NCBI GenBank assembly: GCA_012034575.1
Contig: JAAUPF010000012.1
Span: 1-64,000 of the forward strand
Source: Richelia sp. CSU_2_1
GTDB taxonomy: Bacteria; Cyanobacteriota; Cyanobacteriia; Cyanobacteriales; Microcoleaceae
Direction: 5' to 3'
DNA: 64,000 bases
The notes under the pieces are model-generated. The model had not been told where the DNA came from. It was given only the letters and a program-made list of their open reading frames with translations, and ran no database searches. Below, one piece after another: positions 24,843 to 33,230 of the stretch. Every line of letters starts with the position of its first letter. Position 1 is the stretch's first letter. The position numbers and the translations under genes were made by a program.

Positions 24843-25104
24843 CTGCATACAGAAGTTTTGCCTCAGTTCGCTCGGAGCGATCGATGTTGAGTTCAGAATT
24901 GCTTAACCGAAGTCTTTTTCTCAATTTCAACTAATTATTCTGCGCATCTGCCAGCAGTGTTATAATCTTGCAGGTGACACCCGCTTAACAGTTCTTAATG
25001 TTAAGCTAATATTAACAGTTTTTACCTCCGGCAACAGCTTTCTATTTTGCCGGGTAAAGCTGCAACGCTTTAGGGTTTGCCGAGCGAAAGAATCAGGAAA
25101 TTTA

Positions 25105-25830
25105 ATGGACTATCCAACAGCAAAGCAGGCTTTGATTACCGGAGCCAGCAGCGGTATTGGCAAAGCGACGGCTCTAGCGTTTGCCAAAGCCGGCATCAAT
25201 CTGGGTTTAGTTAGTCGGGGGTCAGAAAAATTAGCAGCAGTTGCCGCCGCGGCCAGAGAATTAGGGGTGAAAGCAGAAGCTTATCCCTTAGATTTGGCAA
25301 AAATCGATCGAGTGCAAAGCGATATTAGCGCGATTGCAGCTCAATTCGGTGAAGTCGATATCCTAGTCAACAGTGCTGGCATGGGCTACACCGGTTCCTT
25401 GACGGAAACTTCCCTAGCTGATTGGCAGCGAGTTTTAGACCTGAATCTTACTAGCGTCTGGCAGTGCATTCAAGGAGTTTTGCCATCCATGCGCGATCGA
25501 GGGTCGGGAATCATTATCAACGTTTCCTCGATCGCTGGCAGCCAAGTTTTCCCCAATTGGGGAGCCTACTGCGTCAGCAAATTCGGTCTCATGGCTCTGT
25601 CTAAAACTTTAGCAGCCGAAGAACGATCTCGCGGCATTCGCGTGACAGCCATCTGTCCCGGTTCTGTCAATACTCCCCTGTGGGATACAGATACCGTGCA
25701 AGCCGACTTCGATCGCACTGCGATGTTAACTCCAGAAATGGTTGCCGACTCAATTCTGCACGCAGTTCAATTTCCTGCAAATGCAGTAGTTGAAGAAATT
25801 ACTCTCGTGTCTAATGCTGGAGTTTTGTGA
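25105..25830 (+). CDS. Short-chain dehydrogenase/reductase
   Basis: A 241-residue classical SDR. Nucleotide motif TGASSGIGKA at residues 10-19, NSAGMG near 90, the catalytic Ser in 'INVSSIAGS', and Tyr/Lys in 'YCVSKFG' (YxxxK) with Asn upstream ('LNLTSVW'). A preference for NADP is likely from Ser/Arg after beta-2 ('VSRGSEK'). The substrate is not inferable. Homologues occupy the same place between accA and folE in other cyanobacteria, so it belongs to a conserved neighbourhood rather than having been acquired locally. Confidence 0.9.
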   Translation: MDYPTAKQALITGASSGIGKATALAFAKAGINLGLVSRGSEKLAAVAAAARELGVKAEAYPLDLAKIDRVQSDISAIAAQFGEVDILVNSAGMGYTGSLTETSLADWQRVLDLNLTSVWQCIQGVLPSMRDRGSGIIINVSSIAGSQVFPNWGAYCVSKFGLMALSKTLAAEERSRGIRVTAICPGSVNTPLWDTDTVQADFDRTAMLTPEMVADSILHAVQFPANAVVEEITLVSNAGVL

Positions 25831-25894
25831 ACTAGAAGATTGTAGAAAGGTGATTTTTTTCTCAGAATTCAACAATCTTGGAAACTCCATCCGC

Positions 25895-26160
25895 CCAACC
25901 AAAACCGATACTCGAAAATCCCAAACTCGAGAATCGCCGATCGAAAATCCCAAATCGAGGCTCGCAGATCGACAATCCTAAATTGAGAAGCGAACACCGA
26001 CAATCGAAAAGCGACAATCGCCTATTCCGATCGAAAATCGCCCGTTCGACACTGGAAAATCGAAAATCGAAACTTGCTAGTTCGATCGTGGAAAATCGAA
26101 AATCGAAAATCGAACATCGCCAGTTCGATCGTGGAAAATCGAAAATCGAAAATCGCTCGT
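25895..26160. repeat. STRR block, unit GAAAATC with CGATCG
   Basis: About 260 bp of degenerate AAAATCG / GAAAATC units interspersed with GATCG words between the SDR gene and folE. The block is open in frame with folE from a TTG at 25878, so it could be read as a ~100-residue Lys/Arg/Ser-rich N-terminal extension, but homologues do not have one. Confidence 0.8.
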
Positions 26161-26177
26161 TCTCACACCAAATTATT

Positions 26178-26906
26178 ATGACAATTGCATCTTCCAACGG
26201 TTCCAATCGCTCAATTTCGACTGACAGCATGAAACTTTCAGAAACCGCAGACAACAACTTGCCTCGCATCACCACTCGGCCCGATCGCAGTTCCTCAAAC
26301 GGTCAAGAATCCAACGTGCCCGTACCCACAGAAGTAGGTCACGAAGAAATGATGTCAGCCGTGCGCACGATGCTGCTAGGAGTAGGAGAAGACCCCGATC
26401 GCGAAGGATTGCTAAAAACTCCGAAGCGGGTAGCAGAAGCGATGCGGTTTCTCACCAGCGGCTACAGTCAATCTTTAGAAGAACTCCTCAACGGCGCTAT
26501 TTTTGACGAAGGTCACAACGAGATGGTTTTGGTGCGGGACATCAATGTTTTTAGTATGTGCGAACACCATATGCTGCCGTTCATGGGCCGAGCTCACGTC
26601 GCTTACATTCCCAATCAAAAAGTAGTGGGACTGAGCAAATTAGCCCGCATTGTCGAGATGTACAGCCGCCGATTGCAAGTGCAGGAACGTTTGACTCGTC
26701 AAGTTGCTGAAGCAGTGCAAACAATATTGGAACCGAAGGGAGTTGCTGTCGTTATGGAAGCCAGCCATATGTGCATGGTGATGCGGGGCGTGCAAAAACC
26801 CGGTTCTTGGACGGTGACGAGTGCGATGTTGGGAATGTTCCAAGACGAACAGAAAACTCGCGAGGAATTCCTCAATTTGATCCGCCACCAACCGGCATTC
26901 TTTTAG
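26178..26906 (+). CDS. folE: GTP cyclohydrolase I
   Basis: Converts GTP to 7,8-dihydroneopterin triphosphate for folate and pterin synthesis. Family blocks are clear: '[23 protein letters not shown]', '[27 protein letters not shown]' with the zinc Cys and His, '[24 protein letters not shown]', and '[16 protein letters not shown]' with the second zinc Cys. I chose the ATG at 26178, giving 242 residues with a ~50-residue variable head. The in-frame extension to 25878 is repeat sequence. Convergent with the guanidine-cluster ABC ATPase; a strong hairpin lies between them. Confidence 0.94.
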   Translation: MTIASSNGSNRSISTDSMKLSETADNNLPRITTRPDRSSSNGQESNVPVPTEVGHEEMMSAVRTMLLGVGEDPDREGLLKTPKRVAEAMRFLTSGYSQSLEELLNGAIFDEGHNEMVLVRDINVFSMCEHHMLPFMGRAHVAYIPNQKVVGLSKLARIVEMYSRRLQVQERLTRQVAEAVQTILEPKGVAVVMEASHMCMVMRGVQKPGSWTVTSAMLGMFQDEQKTREEFLNLIRHQPAFF

Positions 26907-26953
26907 TTGATAGTTGACAGTTGACAGTTGACAGTTGACAGTTGACAGTTGAT
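26905..26953. repeat. STRR, unit GTTGACA
   Basis: Seven tandem heptamers beginning at the folE stop codon. Confidence 0.85.
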
Positions 26954-27000
26954 AGCGACGATCTCTCGATCTAAACCCAGTCTGAAAAACTTTTCGCCGG

Positions 27001-27053
27001 TTTGTAGTGAGGACTTCAGTCCGCATTCAAAGGACTAAAGTCCTCACTACAAA
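27001..27053. repeat. 22-bp inverted repeat TTTGTAGTGAGGACTT... (terminator candidate)
   Basis: Arms at 27001-27022 and 27032-27053 are complementary over 22 bp with one mismatch, with a 9-nt loop. It lies between convergent genes and could end both transcripts. A half copy (GCAGTGAGGACTTCAGTCC) lies at 27920-27938, so it is a dispersed repeat family. Confidence 0.65.
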
Positions 27054-27070
27054 CTAATTTTTCCTTTGAC

Positions 27071-27847
27071 TCAAGCTGCTGTTGCGATCGCCTCTTGTCC
27101 GTGTCTTCGCAATAGATCCATTAGTTCATCTCGGTAGTCGTGAAAAATAGAGTGGCGTTTCACAGTTTGAGTGCGATCGGGTAGGTCGATCGTCATTTCC
27201 TTTCTGACTGTTCCAGGGCGAGCACCGAGGGCGTAAATGCGGTTAGCCAGAAACACAGCTTCTTCAACATCGTGAGTAATCATAAACACAGTAATGTTAG
27301 TACGCCGCCAAAGGTCTAACATAAATTCGTGCATCGACTCCTTGGTGTGGACATCTAATGCGCCGAAAGGTTCATCCATCAACAACACTTTTGGTTCCAA
27401 AGCTAAAGCCCGGGCGATCGCCACCCGCTGTTTCATCCCTCCCGACAACTCAGAAGGCAGCGATTTGGCAAACTCAGACAGCCCCACAATACTTAGATAA
27501 TAGCTGGCTTTTTCGCGCCGCGCTTTGTGAGATATGCCTTGCAGCTTGAGTCCAAACTCCGCATTCTCTTGTACGCTCATCCAAGGAAAAAGCGTATAGT
27601 GCTGAAAAACCATGCCCCGATCGGGGCCGGGCCCAGTTATCGCTAGTCCGTCAATTCTGACTTCTCCAGAAGTAGGTCGATCGAGTCCAGCAATCTGTCG
27701 CAGCAGAGTAGATTTTCCCGACCCTGACGCCCCTACCGCACAGATAAATTCACCCTGTTCGATCGTCATGTTAATGTCTTTGAGAACAACTAAATTCCCA
27801 TTTTTAGTACCGAAGTGTTTGTTCAGACGGTTGACTTGCAGATACAT
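27071..27847 (-). CDS. ABC transporter ATP-binding protein of the guanidine operon (NitT/TauT type)
   Basis: ATPase of an importer of the nitrate/sulfonate/taurine class. Walker A GASGSGKST (residue 37 on), Q-loop 'MVFQHYTLFPWM', signature LSGGMKQRVAIARAL, Walker B VLLMDEPFGALD and H-loop ITHDVEEA are all intact. 258 residues is typical. It is the last gene of a six-gene minus-strand series (gdmH-hypA-hypB-binding protein-permease-ATPase) whose order, as I recall, matches the Synechocystis sll1077-sll1082 region. So guanidine or a derivative is the likely substrate; the sequence alone would only say NitT/TauT family. Confidence 0.88.
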   Translation of the reverse strand: MYLQVNRLNKHFGTKNGNLVVLKDINMTIEQGEFICAVGASGSGKSTLLRQIAGLDRPTSGEVRIDGLAITGPGPDRGMVFQHYTLFPWMSVQENAEFGLKLQGISHKARREKASYYLSIVGLSEFAKSLPSELSGGMKQRVAIARALALEPKVLLMDEPFGALDVHTKESMHEFMLDLWRRTNITVFMITHDVEEAVFLANRIYALGARPGTVRKEMTIDLPDRTQTVKRHSIFHDYRDELMDLLRRHGQEAIATAA

Positions 27848-27974
27848 GAGTTAAATCTCCTAAATTCAAAACAAATTTTGCAATTGATTAAGATTAGACT
27901 GCTGGCAAATTTAAGTTTGCAGTGAGGACTTCAGTCCTTACATCCGATTGATTGATTGATTGCTGCGATCGACA

Positions 27975-28820
27975 TTATCGCTGTTGGCTAGACCACTTGC
28001 AGGATACTCGCAGAAAATACTGAAATAACAAATCAAATGCTAGTCCGATCGCCCCAATCACGATTAGCCCGACAAAGATTTCATCAGTTCTCAGAAATCG
28101 ACCAGCTACACTAATCCGGCGGCCCAAGCCTTCTGTAGCTGCAATTAATTCCGAGACAATGACTAACTGCCAAGCCGCTGCTAGATTGATCCGGCAAGCA
28201 TCAATAATCCCTGGCAAAACGTGCGGGAAAATAACTTGAAACAGAGCTTGTTGGCGGTTTCCTCCTAACATATAAGTCGCTTCAATCAAATCTTTAGAAA
28301 CAAATTTTACAGTATCCATTACCATCAGCGAATTGAAGAAAAATACTCCGAGAAAAATCAGCGTAATTTTCGGTTCCTCTCCAATCCCCAAGTACAGAAT
28401 GAGTAGGGGAATGAAAGCTGGTGCAGGCATATAGCGGATCAACCCAAACAGCGGTTCCAGCAAAGCCCGAATGCTGGCAAAACTGCCCATTAACACGCCA
28501 ATGGGAATAGAAAAAGATGCAGCCAATAGAAACCCGACACCGACTCGCCACAGACTCGCGACGGTATCTTTGAGGAGTTCGCGAGTGCTCCACAACCGGC
28601 CGAATGCTTCGAGAACTTTACCGGGCGAAGGCAAAAATTTGGGGTCTATATTGCCAAAGGTTGTTACCAACCACCACAGCAACAATGGCAGCGCGATCGA
28701 GGTAACAATCAATCCTGTATTTAGAGGTTTGGGAATGTCTTCAGCGAGTCGCCAGAAAACAGTGGGATTTAGCTGTTTCGATGGGGTGGAGTCGGGAATC
28801 GAGGCGGGGTTTTGGTTCAT
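27975..28820 (-). CDS. ABC transporter permease of the guanidine operon (NitT/TauT type)
   Basis: A 281-residue membrane protein with about six hydrophobic segments and the ATPase-coupling EAA loop seen as 'EATYMLGGNRQQALFQVIFPHVLPGII' near residue 185. It is of the SsuC/TauC/NrtB branch. It sits 127 bp upstream of the ATPase gene and 115 bp downstream of the binding-protein gene on the same strand. Half copies of dispersed repeats lie in the gaps but do not break the gene. Substrate inferred from the operon. Confidence 0.88.
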   Translation of the reverse strand: MNQNPASIPDSTPSKQLNPTVFWRLAEDIPKPLNTGLIVTSIALPLLLWWLVTTFGNIDPKFLPSPGKVLEAFGRLWSTRELLKDTVASLWRVGVGFLLAASFSIPIGVLMGSFASIRALLEPLFGLIRYMPAPAFIPLLILYLGIGEEPKITLIFLGVFFFNSLMVMDTVKFVSKDLIEATYMLGGNRQQALFQVIFPHVLPGIIDACRINLAAAWQLVIVSELIAATEGLGRRISVAGRFLRTDEIFVGLIVIGAIGLAFDLLFQYFLRVSCKWSSQQR

Positions 28821-28935
28821 GTTTAGTAATTGGTAAGTGATAGTTTGTACAAATGCGATCGATTAAATTGGGCATTGGGGATTGGGAAATTTGAGATTTG
28901 AGACTAAATAATTGAAGAACTGTCAACTGCTATAA

Positions 28936-30105
28936 CTAGGTTTTTTTAACTTTTTTGGCGTAGGCTTTGACGAAGCGATCGTCAAATAACTTGCTGGTGT
29001 CGATTTGGGTTTTTGCTAAGCCAACTTCTGTGAGGAATTTGCTCATTTCTCGCGCAGCAAACTGCAAGGAAGTGAAATCGCTGCCCGCTTGAAAAGCTGT
29101 TAAGTTTTCCTCGATCGTCAAAATCTGAGTACCCTCTGCATATTCCTGATATTCGCTAACAGAAACCCCGGCTCGTTTTGACATAATTTGATAAGCTCGA
29201 TCGGGATTTGCTTTAATGTAGTCCAATGTGGCAAACCACGAATCAACTAATGCTTGGACGCGATCGGGATTTTCGTCTACAAATTTGCGCGTAAAAACTA
29301 GATGGTCTGAAATCGCGCCCGGAAAGTCTTTGGAACTGAATAATTCCTTACTGCCGGCACGCTTTAATGCTTGAGTTGTGAAAGGGGCAAACACTGCTGT
29401 CGCATCGACTTGCCCTCCGACAAAAGCTGCTGCTGCTTTGCCTGTTTCTAGAGGGACAAACTGAATGTCTTGCGGCGATAAGCCTGCTTTTTTCATGCCT
29501 AATAGCAGCAGAAAGTGATCGACAGTGCCTTCTTCGGCTGCTACTTTTTTCCCTTTGAGATCGGCAATTGAATTAATACCTGCTTGAACGATAATTTTAT
29601 CATTACCAGTGGAGTTGTCATTGACCAGCACAATTACTTGGTCTGCGCCGCCGGATACCGAGTTAACGGTATCTCCTAAAGTTTGACTGTTCGCATCGAT
29701 TTGTCCTGCGGTGAGGGTGCTAATCGATTCTAGGTATCCATCAAACCACTTCAGGTCTACGGGGATTTTATTTGCTTGGAAAATGCCCTCATCTTGTGCT
29801 ACTTGCCAAGGAAACCAACCCGGCCACGCACTAAATCCCAGACGCAGGGAACCCGCAACGGCTGATGGGGCGGTGGCATCGGTTTCTGCGGTTGTTTTGA
29901 TGTAAGTTGCAGGGTTGACGCAGCCTGCTACAAGGGCGAATGTGACTAGAAAAATGATGCAGAAGGATAAACAGTTGACAGTTGATAGTTGACAGTTGAC
30001 AGCGAGCTTTTTCGGATGAAAATTTACACCCCACCCTAAAAACATTCTGCCGTTATACGGCGGTTTTAAATCTGTGAATTTTGATAAGGGCGATCGTACT
30101 TTCAT
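28936..30105 (-). CDS. ABC transporter substrate-binding lipoprotein of the guanidine operon
   Basis: Periplasmic binding protein of the NitT/TauT class: 'LRLGFSAWPGWFPWQVAQDEGIF', then 'GYLESISTLTAGQIDANSQTLGD' and 'IADLKGKKVAAEEGTVDHFLL'. A lipobox LVAGC follows a hydrophobic stretch. Unusually, an STRR (29968-30001) is read in frame just before that stretch as 'VNCQLSTVNCLS', so the signal peptide's n-region is lengthened by repeat sequence. I chose the ATG at 30105 (AGTAGG upstream); an ATG at 30045 is an alternative. The frame can extend to 30204 but that adds no plausible export signal. Substrate guanidine is inferred from gene order. Confidence 0.85.
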   Translation of the reverse strand: MKVRSPLSKFTDLKPPYNGRMFLGWGVNFHPKKLAVNCQLSTVNCLSFCIIFLVTFALVAGCVNPATYIKTTAETDATAPSAVAGSLRLGFSAWPGWFPWQVAQDEGIFQANKIPVDLKWFDGYLESISTLTAGQIDANSQTLGDTVNSVSGGADQVIVLVNDNSTGNDKIIVQAGINSIADLKGKKVAAEEGTVDHFLLLLGMKKAGLSPQDIQFVPLETGKAAAAFVGGQVDATAVFAPFTTQALKRAGSKELFSSKDFPGAISDHLVFTRKFVDENPDRVQALVDSWFATLDYIKANPDRAYQIMSKRAGVSVSEYQEYAEGTQILTIEENLTAFQAGSDFTSLQFAAREMSKFLTEVGLAKTQIDTSKLFDDRFVKAYAKKVKKT

Positions 30106-30269
30106 AGCGCCTACTTGTGGATAGATTGATTGCAATTTTTTCGAGGTTTGTGGTGGAAATTTAGCAGTGATAGTTTTTGAGAGGTAGTTGCATAGTTTTA
30201 GCAAATCCAGGAGTTACCACTCTGCTATGTGTGTTACAAAAATTGCGAGTTGTGTGGCAGAATTTGTAA

Positions 30270-30286
30270 GGTGCGCATCGCGCACC
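30270..30286. repeat. Palindrome GGTGCGCATCGCGCACC
   Basis: A degenerate copy of the GGTGCGCA palindrome family in the gap between hypB and the binding-protein gene. Confidence 0.65.
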
Positions 30287-30295
30287 CTACAACTG

Positions 30296-31003
30296 TTAGG
30301 GAACAGTTAATAGTTGCTGTTGAGCAGTTGACAATTGATGAATCTGAGAACGCACCCAATTAAACCAAGCTTCTAAACCTTCTCCGGTTTTTGCCGAAAT
30401 CGCAATTATCGTGACGTGGGGATTCATTTGCCGGACGTTCGCGACAATTCGATCGAGGTCAACATCAAGATACGGTGCTAGATCGATTTTGGTAATTAAC
30501 AAGCAATCTGCTGCTTGAAACATCACCGGATATTTCAGCGGTTTGTCTTCTCCTTCGGTAATGCTCAACAGGGCAACTTTCAGGTGTTCTCCTACTTCAA
30601 ATTCAGCAGGACAAACCAGATTGCCGACGTTTTCTACCAGTACCAAATCGATTTCTGATGGATTGCATTCACGCTCTAAGCTGTGAATTCCTCCAGCTAC
30701 CATTTTTGAGTCTAAATGGCAGGAACGACCCGTGTTAATGGCAATTACTGGGACATTGTATTTGCGGAGTCGATCGGCATCTAGTTCGGTGGTCATGTCG
30801 CCTTCTATTACGGCAATTTTGTATTCTTCGGTAAGGACTGCGAGGGTTTTTTCTAGTATTGCAGTTTTACCCGCACCAGGACTGCTCATCACGTTAAAAC
30901 AAGCGATTTCCCATTCGTCAAAATGAGCGCGGTTGTGGTCTGCCCCTGCTTGATTGGCGTGAAGCAAATTAATTCCTAAAGCGGCGTCAAAGGTTTGGTG
31001 CAT
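30296..31003 (-). CDS. hypB: HypB-like nickel insertion GTPase (guanidine hydrolase accessory)
   Basis: SIMIBI-class GTPase that drives nickel delivery. P-loop '[16 protein letters not shown]' near residue 40, switch '[16 protein letters not shown]', metal/GTP region 'NTGRSCHLD', then '[19 protein letters not shown]' and '[11 protein letters not shown]'. Cys and His in 'GRSCHLD' and 'NLVCP' match the nickel-binding dimer site of HypB. I chose the ATG at 31003, which overlaps the hypA stop by 17 bp, implying translational coupling. A TTG at 31033 is possible. No hydrogenase genes are near. With hypA it sits beside gdmH, where HypA/HypB-like proteins are known to load nickel into guanidine hydrolase. 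Confidence 0.9.
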   Translation of the reverse strand: MHQTFDAALGINLLHANQAGADHNRAHFDEWEIACFNVMSSPGAGKTAILEKTLAVLTEEYKIAVIEGDMTTELDADRLRKYNVPVIAINTGRSCHLDSKMVAGGIHSLERECNPSEIDLVLVENVGNLVCPAEFEVGEHLKVALLSITEGEDKPLKYPVMFQAADCLLITKIDLAPYLDVDLDRIVANVRQMNPHVTIIAISAKTGEGLEAWFNWVRSQIHQLSTAQQQLLTVP

Positions 31004-31367
31004 AAGTTTCGTTTGATTCTCCAGAATATTCAATGCGATCGATCTTTAGTTCGCGCCCCGATCGAATATCTTCCATTGGCGATCGGCAATTGGGACAAGC
31101 GTATTGAATGCCAATCTCTGGTTGATATTCTTGTTGACAAATGTGACAAAACGCGATTAATGGTGTTTCTTGAATGACGAGTTCTACTCCTGCTAAAAAG
31201 GTGTTGCGGATTTGGACTTCAAAGGCGAATTGCAAACTCACGGGTTCGACACAAGTGAATTTGCCGACTGTGAGATGGACGCGGGAAATTTTGGGCGGTT
31301 CGGGCTGTGCTTCCCACCAATTGCGGACGGTGACAATTAAGGCTTTGGTCATGTCTGTTTCGTGCAT
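30987..31367 (-). CDS. hypA: HypA-like nickel chaperone (guanidine hydrolase accessory)
   Basis: A 126-residue metallochaperone. The N-terminus MHETD supplies the His2 nickel site. The zinc ribbon is 'FCHICQQEY...YACPNCRSP' with two CxxC motifs at about residues 78-81 and 96-99. The start is ATG 31367; the longer frame to 31451 is translated STRR (GGCAACA repeat). The stop overlaps the hypB start. Its neighbour is a nickel-type ureohydrolase, not a hydrogenase, so it is the guanidine hydrolase-specific paralogue by context. Confidence 0.9.
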   Translation of the reverse strand: MHETDMTKALIVTVRNWWEAQPEPPKISRVHLTVGKFTCVEPVSLQFAFEVQIRNTFLAGVELVIQETPLIAFCHICQQEYQPEIGIQYACPNCRSPMEDIRSGRELKIDRIEYSGESNETYAPNL

Positions 31368-31394
31368 GATTTGTGCCGAATTTGAATGTATAGC

Positions 31395-31563
31395 AGAAGG
31401 AAGAGGGAACAGGGAACAGGCAACAGGCAACAGGCAACAGGCAACAGGCAACAGGGAATAGGGAACAGGGAACAGGGAAGAAGTCAGTGGTTATTGGTTA
31501 TTCGCTTTTGGTTATTGGTAAGAGTTAATAAATAACTAACTGTCAACTGTCAACTGTCAACTG
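31395..31563. repeat. STRRs between gdmH and hypA
   Basis: GGCAACA/GGGAACA units (31395-31480) and TCAACTG units (31538-31563) fill the 197-bp gap inside the operon. Confidence 0.85.
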
Positions 31564-31564
31564 T

Positions 31565-32779
31565 TTATGTCCATTCCACGAGTTCCGGTTGTGCGGCTGG
31601 ATGAATGTAAGCAGGTTTTTCCCGAGGTAATTGACCGGATAATACTAAATGAGCCATCGTGTCGCAAATCACGCGAGTTGCCATTAATGAAGTCATGTCA
31701 CTGACATCATAGGGCGGAGAAACTTCGACTACTTCTAAACCGCAAATCGGTGCTTTTTGCACTATTTTGCCGAGTAAAGCTAAGGCTTCGCGCGGCAACA
31801 AACCGCCCGGTTCCGGCCAACCCGTACCGGGGACAAATCCAGCGTCGATGCAGTCGATATCAAAGCTGATATAAACGCAGTCAGTGCCGTCTAGCGCGCG
31901 TTCTAGAGCGAATTCTACGGCTGCATCAATGCCTTTTTCTACGATGTCAGTAACGGTGAGAATGTTAGTCGCGCGATCGCGGCAAACTTTAACGCCTTGG
32001 CGGGGAACTTGCCAGCCTCCTATGCCTAGTTGTACTAGGTTTTTGGCGGGGGCATTCTTCATGTTGGTGGCATGAAACCAAGGACAAGTGTGCATCCGTT
32101 CGTCGAGGTCGGTTTCTTGGGTATCGGCGTGCCGATCGAAGTGAATTATGCCGACTTTTTTATCGCCTAAGTGTTGGCAAATACCGCGTACTGTGGGGAA
32201 ACCAATTGAGTGGTCGCCGCCTAAAATAATTGGAAATGCGCCGGAACTAAAGATGTGGGCAATGCCTTTTGATATTTGATCGAAGGATTTTTCGTTGTTA
32301 GCTGGAATGGTGAAAATATCCCCCACATCGCAGAGGGTTATTTGTTCGCGCAAATCGACTCCTAGTTCAAAATTGTAGGGCGTATAAAGTGCGGAAATGC
32401 GCCGGATTCCTTGGGGGCCGAAGCGAGTACCGGGACGGTAGGTGGTGCCGGAGTCGTGGGGAACGCCGACTATTGCTACGTCGTATTCGCCGACTTTGCG
32501 CACGTCTTCAACGTAGGGCGCTTTCATGAAGGTGTTGATGCCTGCATAGTGCGGGAGTTCGCCGCGGGAGAAGGTGGGAATACTGCGATCGCGAATACTT
32601 TCTGCTGCTTCTAGTCCGTATTCTAGCCCTTTTGATACTTCTTGCTGCCAGCCTGTCAGCGGCAGTCTGGCTTCGAGTTCTAAGGCGCGTTGCGCTTGGC
32701 TGGGAGTCTGCCCGTTGTTGGTGTTGGGGCTTTGAAATAAGGGGTTTTCAGAAGGATTTTCAGAAGGATTTTCAGTCAT
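31565..32779 (-). CDS. gdmH: Nickel-dependent guanidine hydrolase (ureohydrolase fold, formerly agmatinase-like)
   Basis: Hydrolyses guanidine to urea and ammonia in the cytosol. The 404-residue protein has the binuclear metal motifs of the arginase/agmatinase fold: 'ILGGDHSIGFPTV', 'IIHFDRHADTQE' and 'ISFDIDCIDAGFVPGTGWPEPGG'. The ~90-residue N-terminal extension and the HADTQE/GTGWPEPGG context are, as I recall, features of the cyanobacterial guanidine hydrolase (Sll1077) rather than true agmatinases. The head holds a short SENP repeat. The start is ATG 32779 (AGGGTG upstream). A guanidine-I riboswitch precedes it and hypA, hypB and an ABC importer follow, which strongly supports the substrate. 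Confidence 0.93.
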   Translation of the reverse strand: MTENPSENPSENPLFQSPNTNNGQTPSQAQRALELEARLPLTGWQQEVSKGLEYGLEAAESIRDRSIPTFSRGELPHYAGINTFMKAPYVEDVRKVGEYDVAIVGVPHDSGTTYRPGTRFGPQGIRRISALYTPYNFELGVDLREQITLCDVGDIFTIPANNEKSFDQISKGIAHIFSSGAFPIILGGDHSIGFPTVRGICQHLGDKKVGIIHFDRHADTQETDLDERMHTCPWFHATNMKNAPAKNLVQLGIGGWQVPRQGVKVCRDRATNILTVTDIVEKGIDAAVEFALERALDGTDCVYISFDIDCIDAGFVPGTGWPEPGGLLPREALALLGKIVQKAPICGLEVVEVSPPYDVSDMTSLMATRVICDTMAHLVLSGQLPREKPAYIHPAAQPELVEWT

Positions 32780-32847
32780 GGGACACCCTAGAGGTTTGCA
32801 AAACAACAATCAGCTTTCTGTGGCGCTAGCCAAAGCCGAAAGCCCGG

Positions 32848-32879
32848 AAAAAACACTCCAGTCTTGTCGATTGGTGCGT
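32848..32879 (-). terminator. Terminator of the guanidine-I riboswitch
   Basis: On the minus strand ACGCACCA ... UGGAGUGU forms a stem with one A.A mismatch and one G.U pair, followed by UUUUU (32853-32848). It begins right after the aptamer's last conserved block, so it is the likely expression platform. Confidence 0.6.
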
Positions 32880-33040
32880 TTCTCCCGGGCTTTTATCCCG
32901 CCGTGTGGCTGGCTTATCTCTCACGAAAATTTATGATTCAAAAATTTATGAGTCAAAAATTTATGAGTGTTCGATCGACCAGCTTGCCTCTCTCGGACCA
33001 GCATTTGAGCGATCGCCCAAACCGGAACCCTAGAGGCATC
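32880..33040 (-). promoter_or_regulatory. Guanidine-I riboswitch (ykkC class)
   Basis: The conserved blocks appear in order on the minus strand: CUCUAGGGUUCCGG (about 33036-33023), GCUGGUCCGAGAGAGGC (about 33002-32986) and ACACGGCGGGA-UAAAAGCCCGGGAGA (about 32905-32880). A longer, variable insert with three copies of a TTCATAAATTTT-like unit (32927-32968) lengthens the stem between blocks two and three. It precedes gdmH by about 100 nt. Guanidine binding should turn the operon on. Confidence 0.93.
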
Positions 33041-33054
33041 AAATTATTGAGGTC

Positions 33055-33096
33055 ATCTTAGCCAGTGAGTTGAGTCAAAAATGTATTGAAAGTTAC
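33055..33096 (-). promoter_or_regulatory. NtcA-activated (class II) promoter of the guanidine operon
   Basis: On the minus strand GTAACTTTCAATAC (GTA-N8-TAC, 33096-33083) is followed by exactly 22 nt and TAAGAT (TAN3T, 33060-33055). This is the canonical NtcA-dependent promoter layout. Transcription would start about 15 nt before the riboswitch's first conserved block. This would link guanidine use to nitrogen limitation. Confidence 0.8.
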
Positions 33097-33230
33097 TCGA
33101 TCGCCTTAAAAACACGATATCAGTCCTGCGGGGTAGACTGCTTGGTGGCAAAATTTGCCGACAAATTTTAGTGACGATCGCGAGTTCAGCCAATAAAATG
33201 AATTGATGACTTATGGCTTGTGACTAAACA

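Noticed and set aside
30296-31367. Hydrogenase maturation locus suggested by hypA/hypB
   Set aside because: No hydrogenase or other hyp genes; the neighbours and the riboswitch point to guanidine hydrolase.
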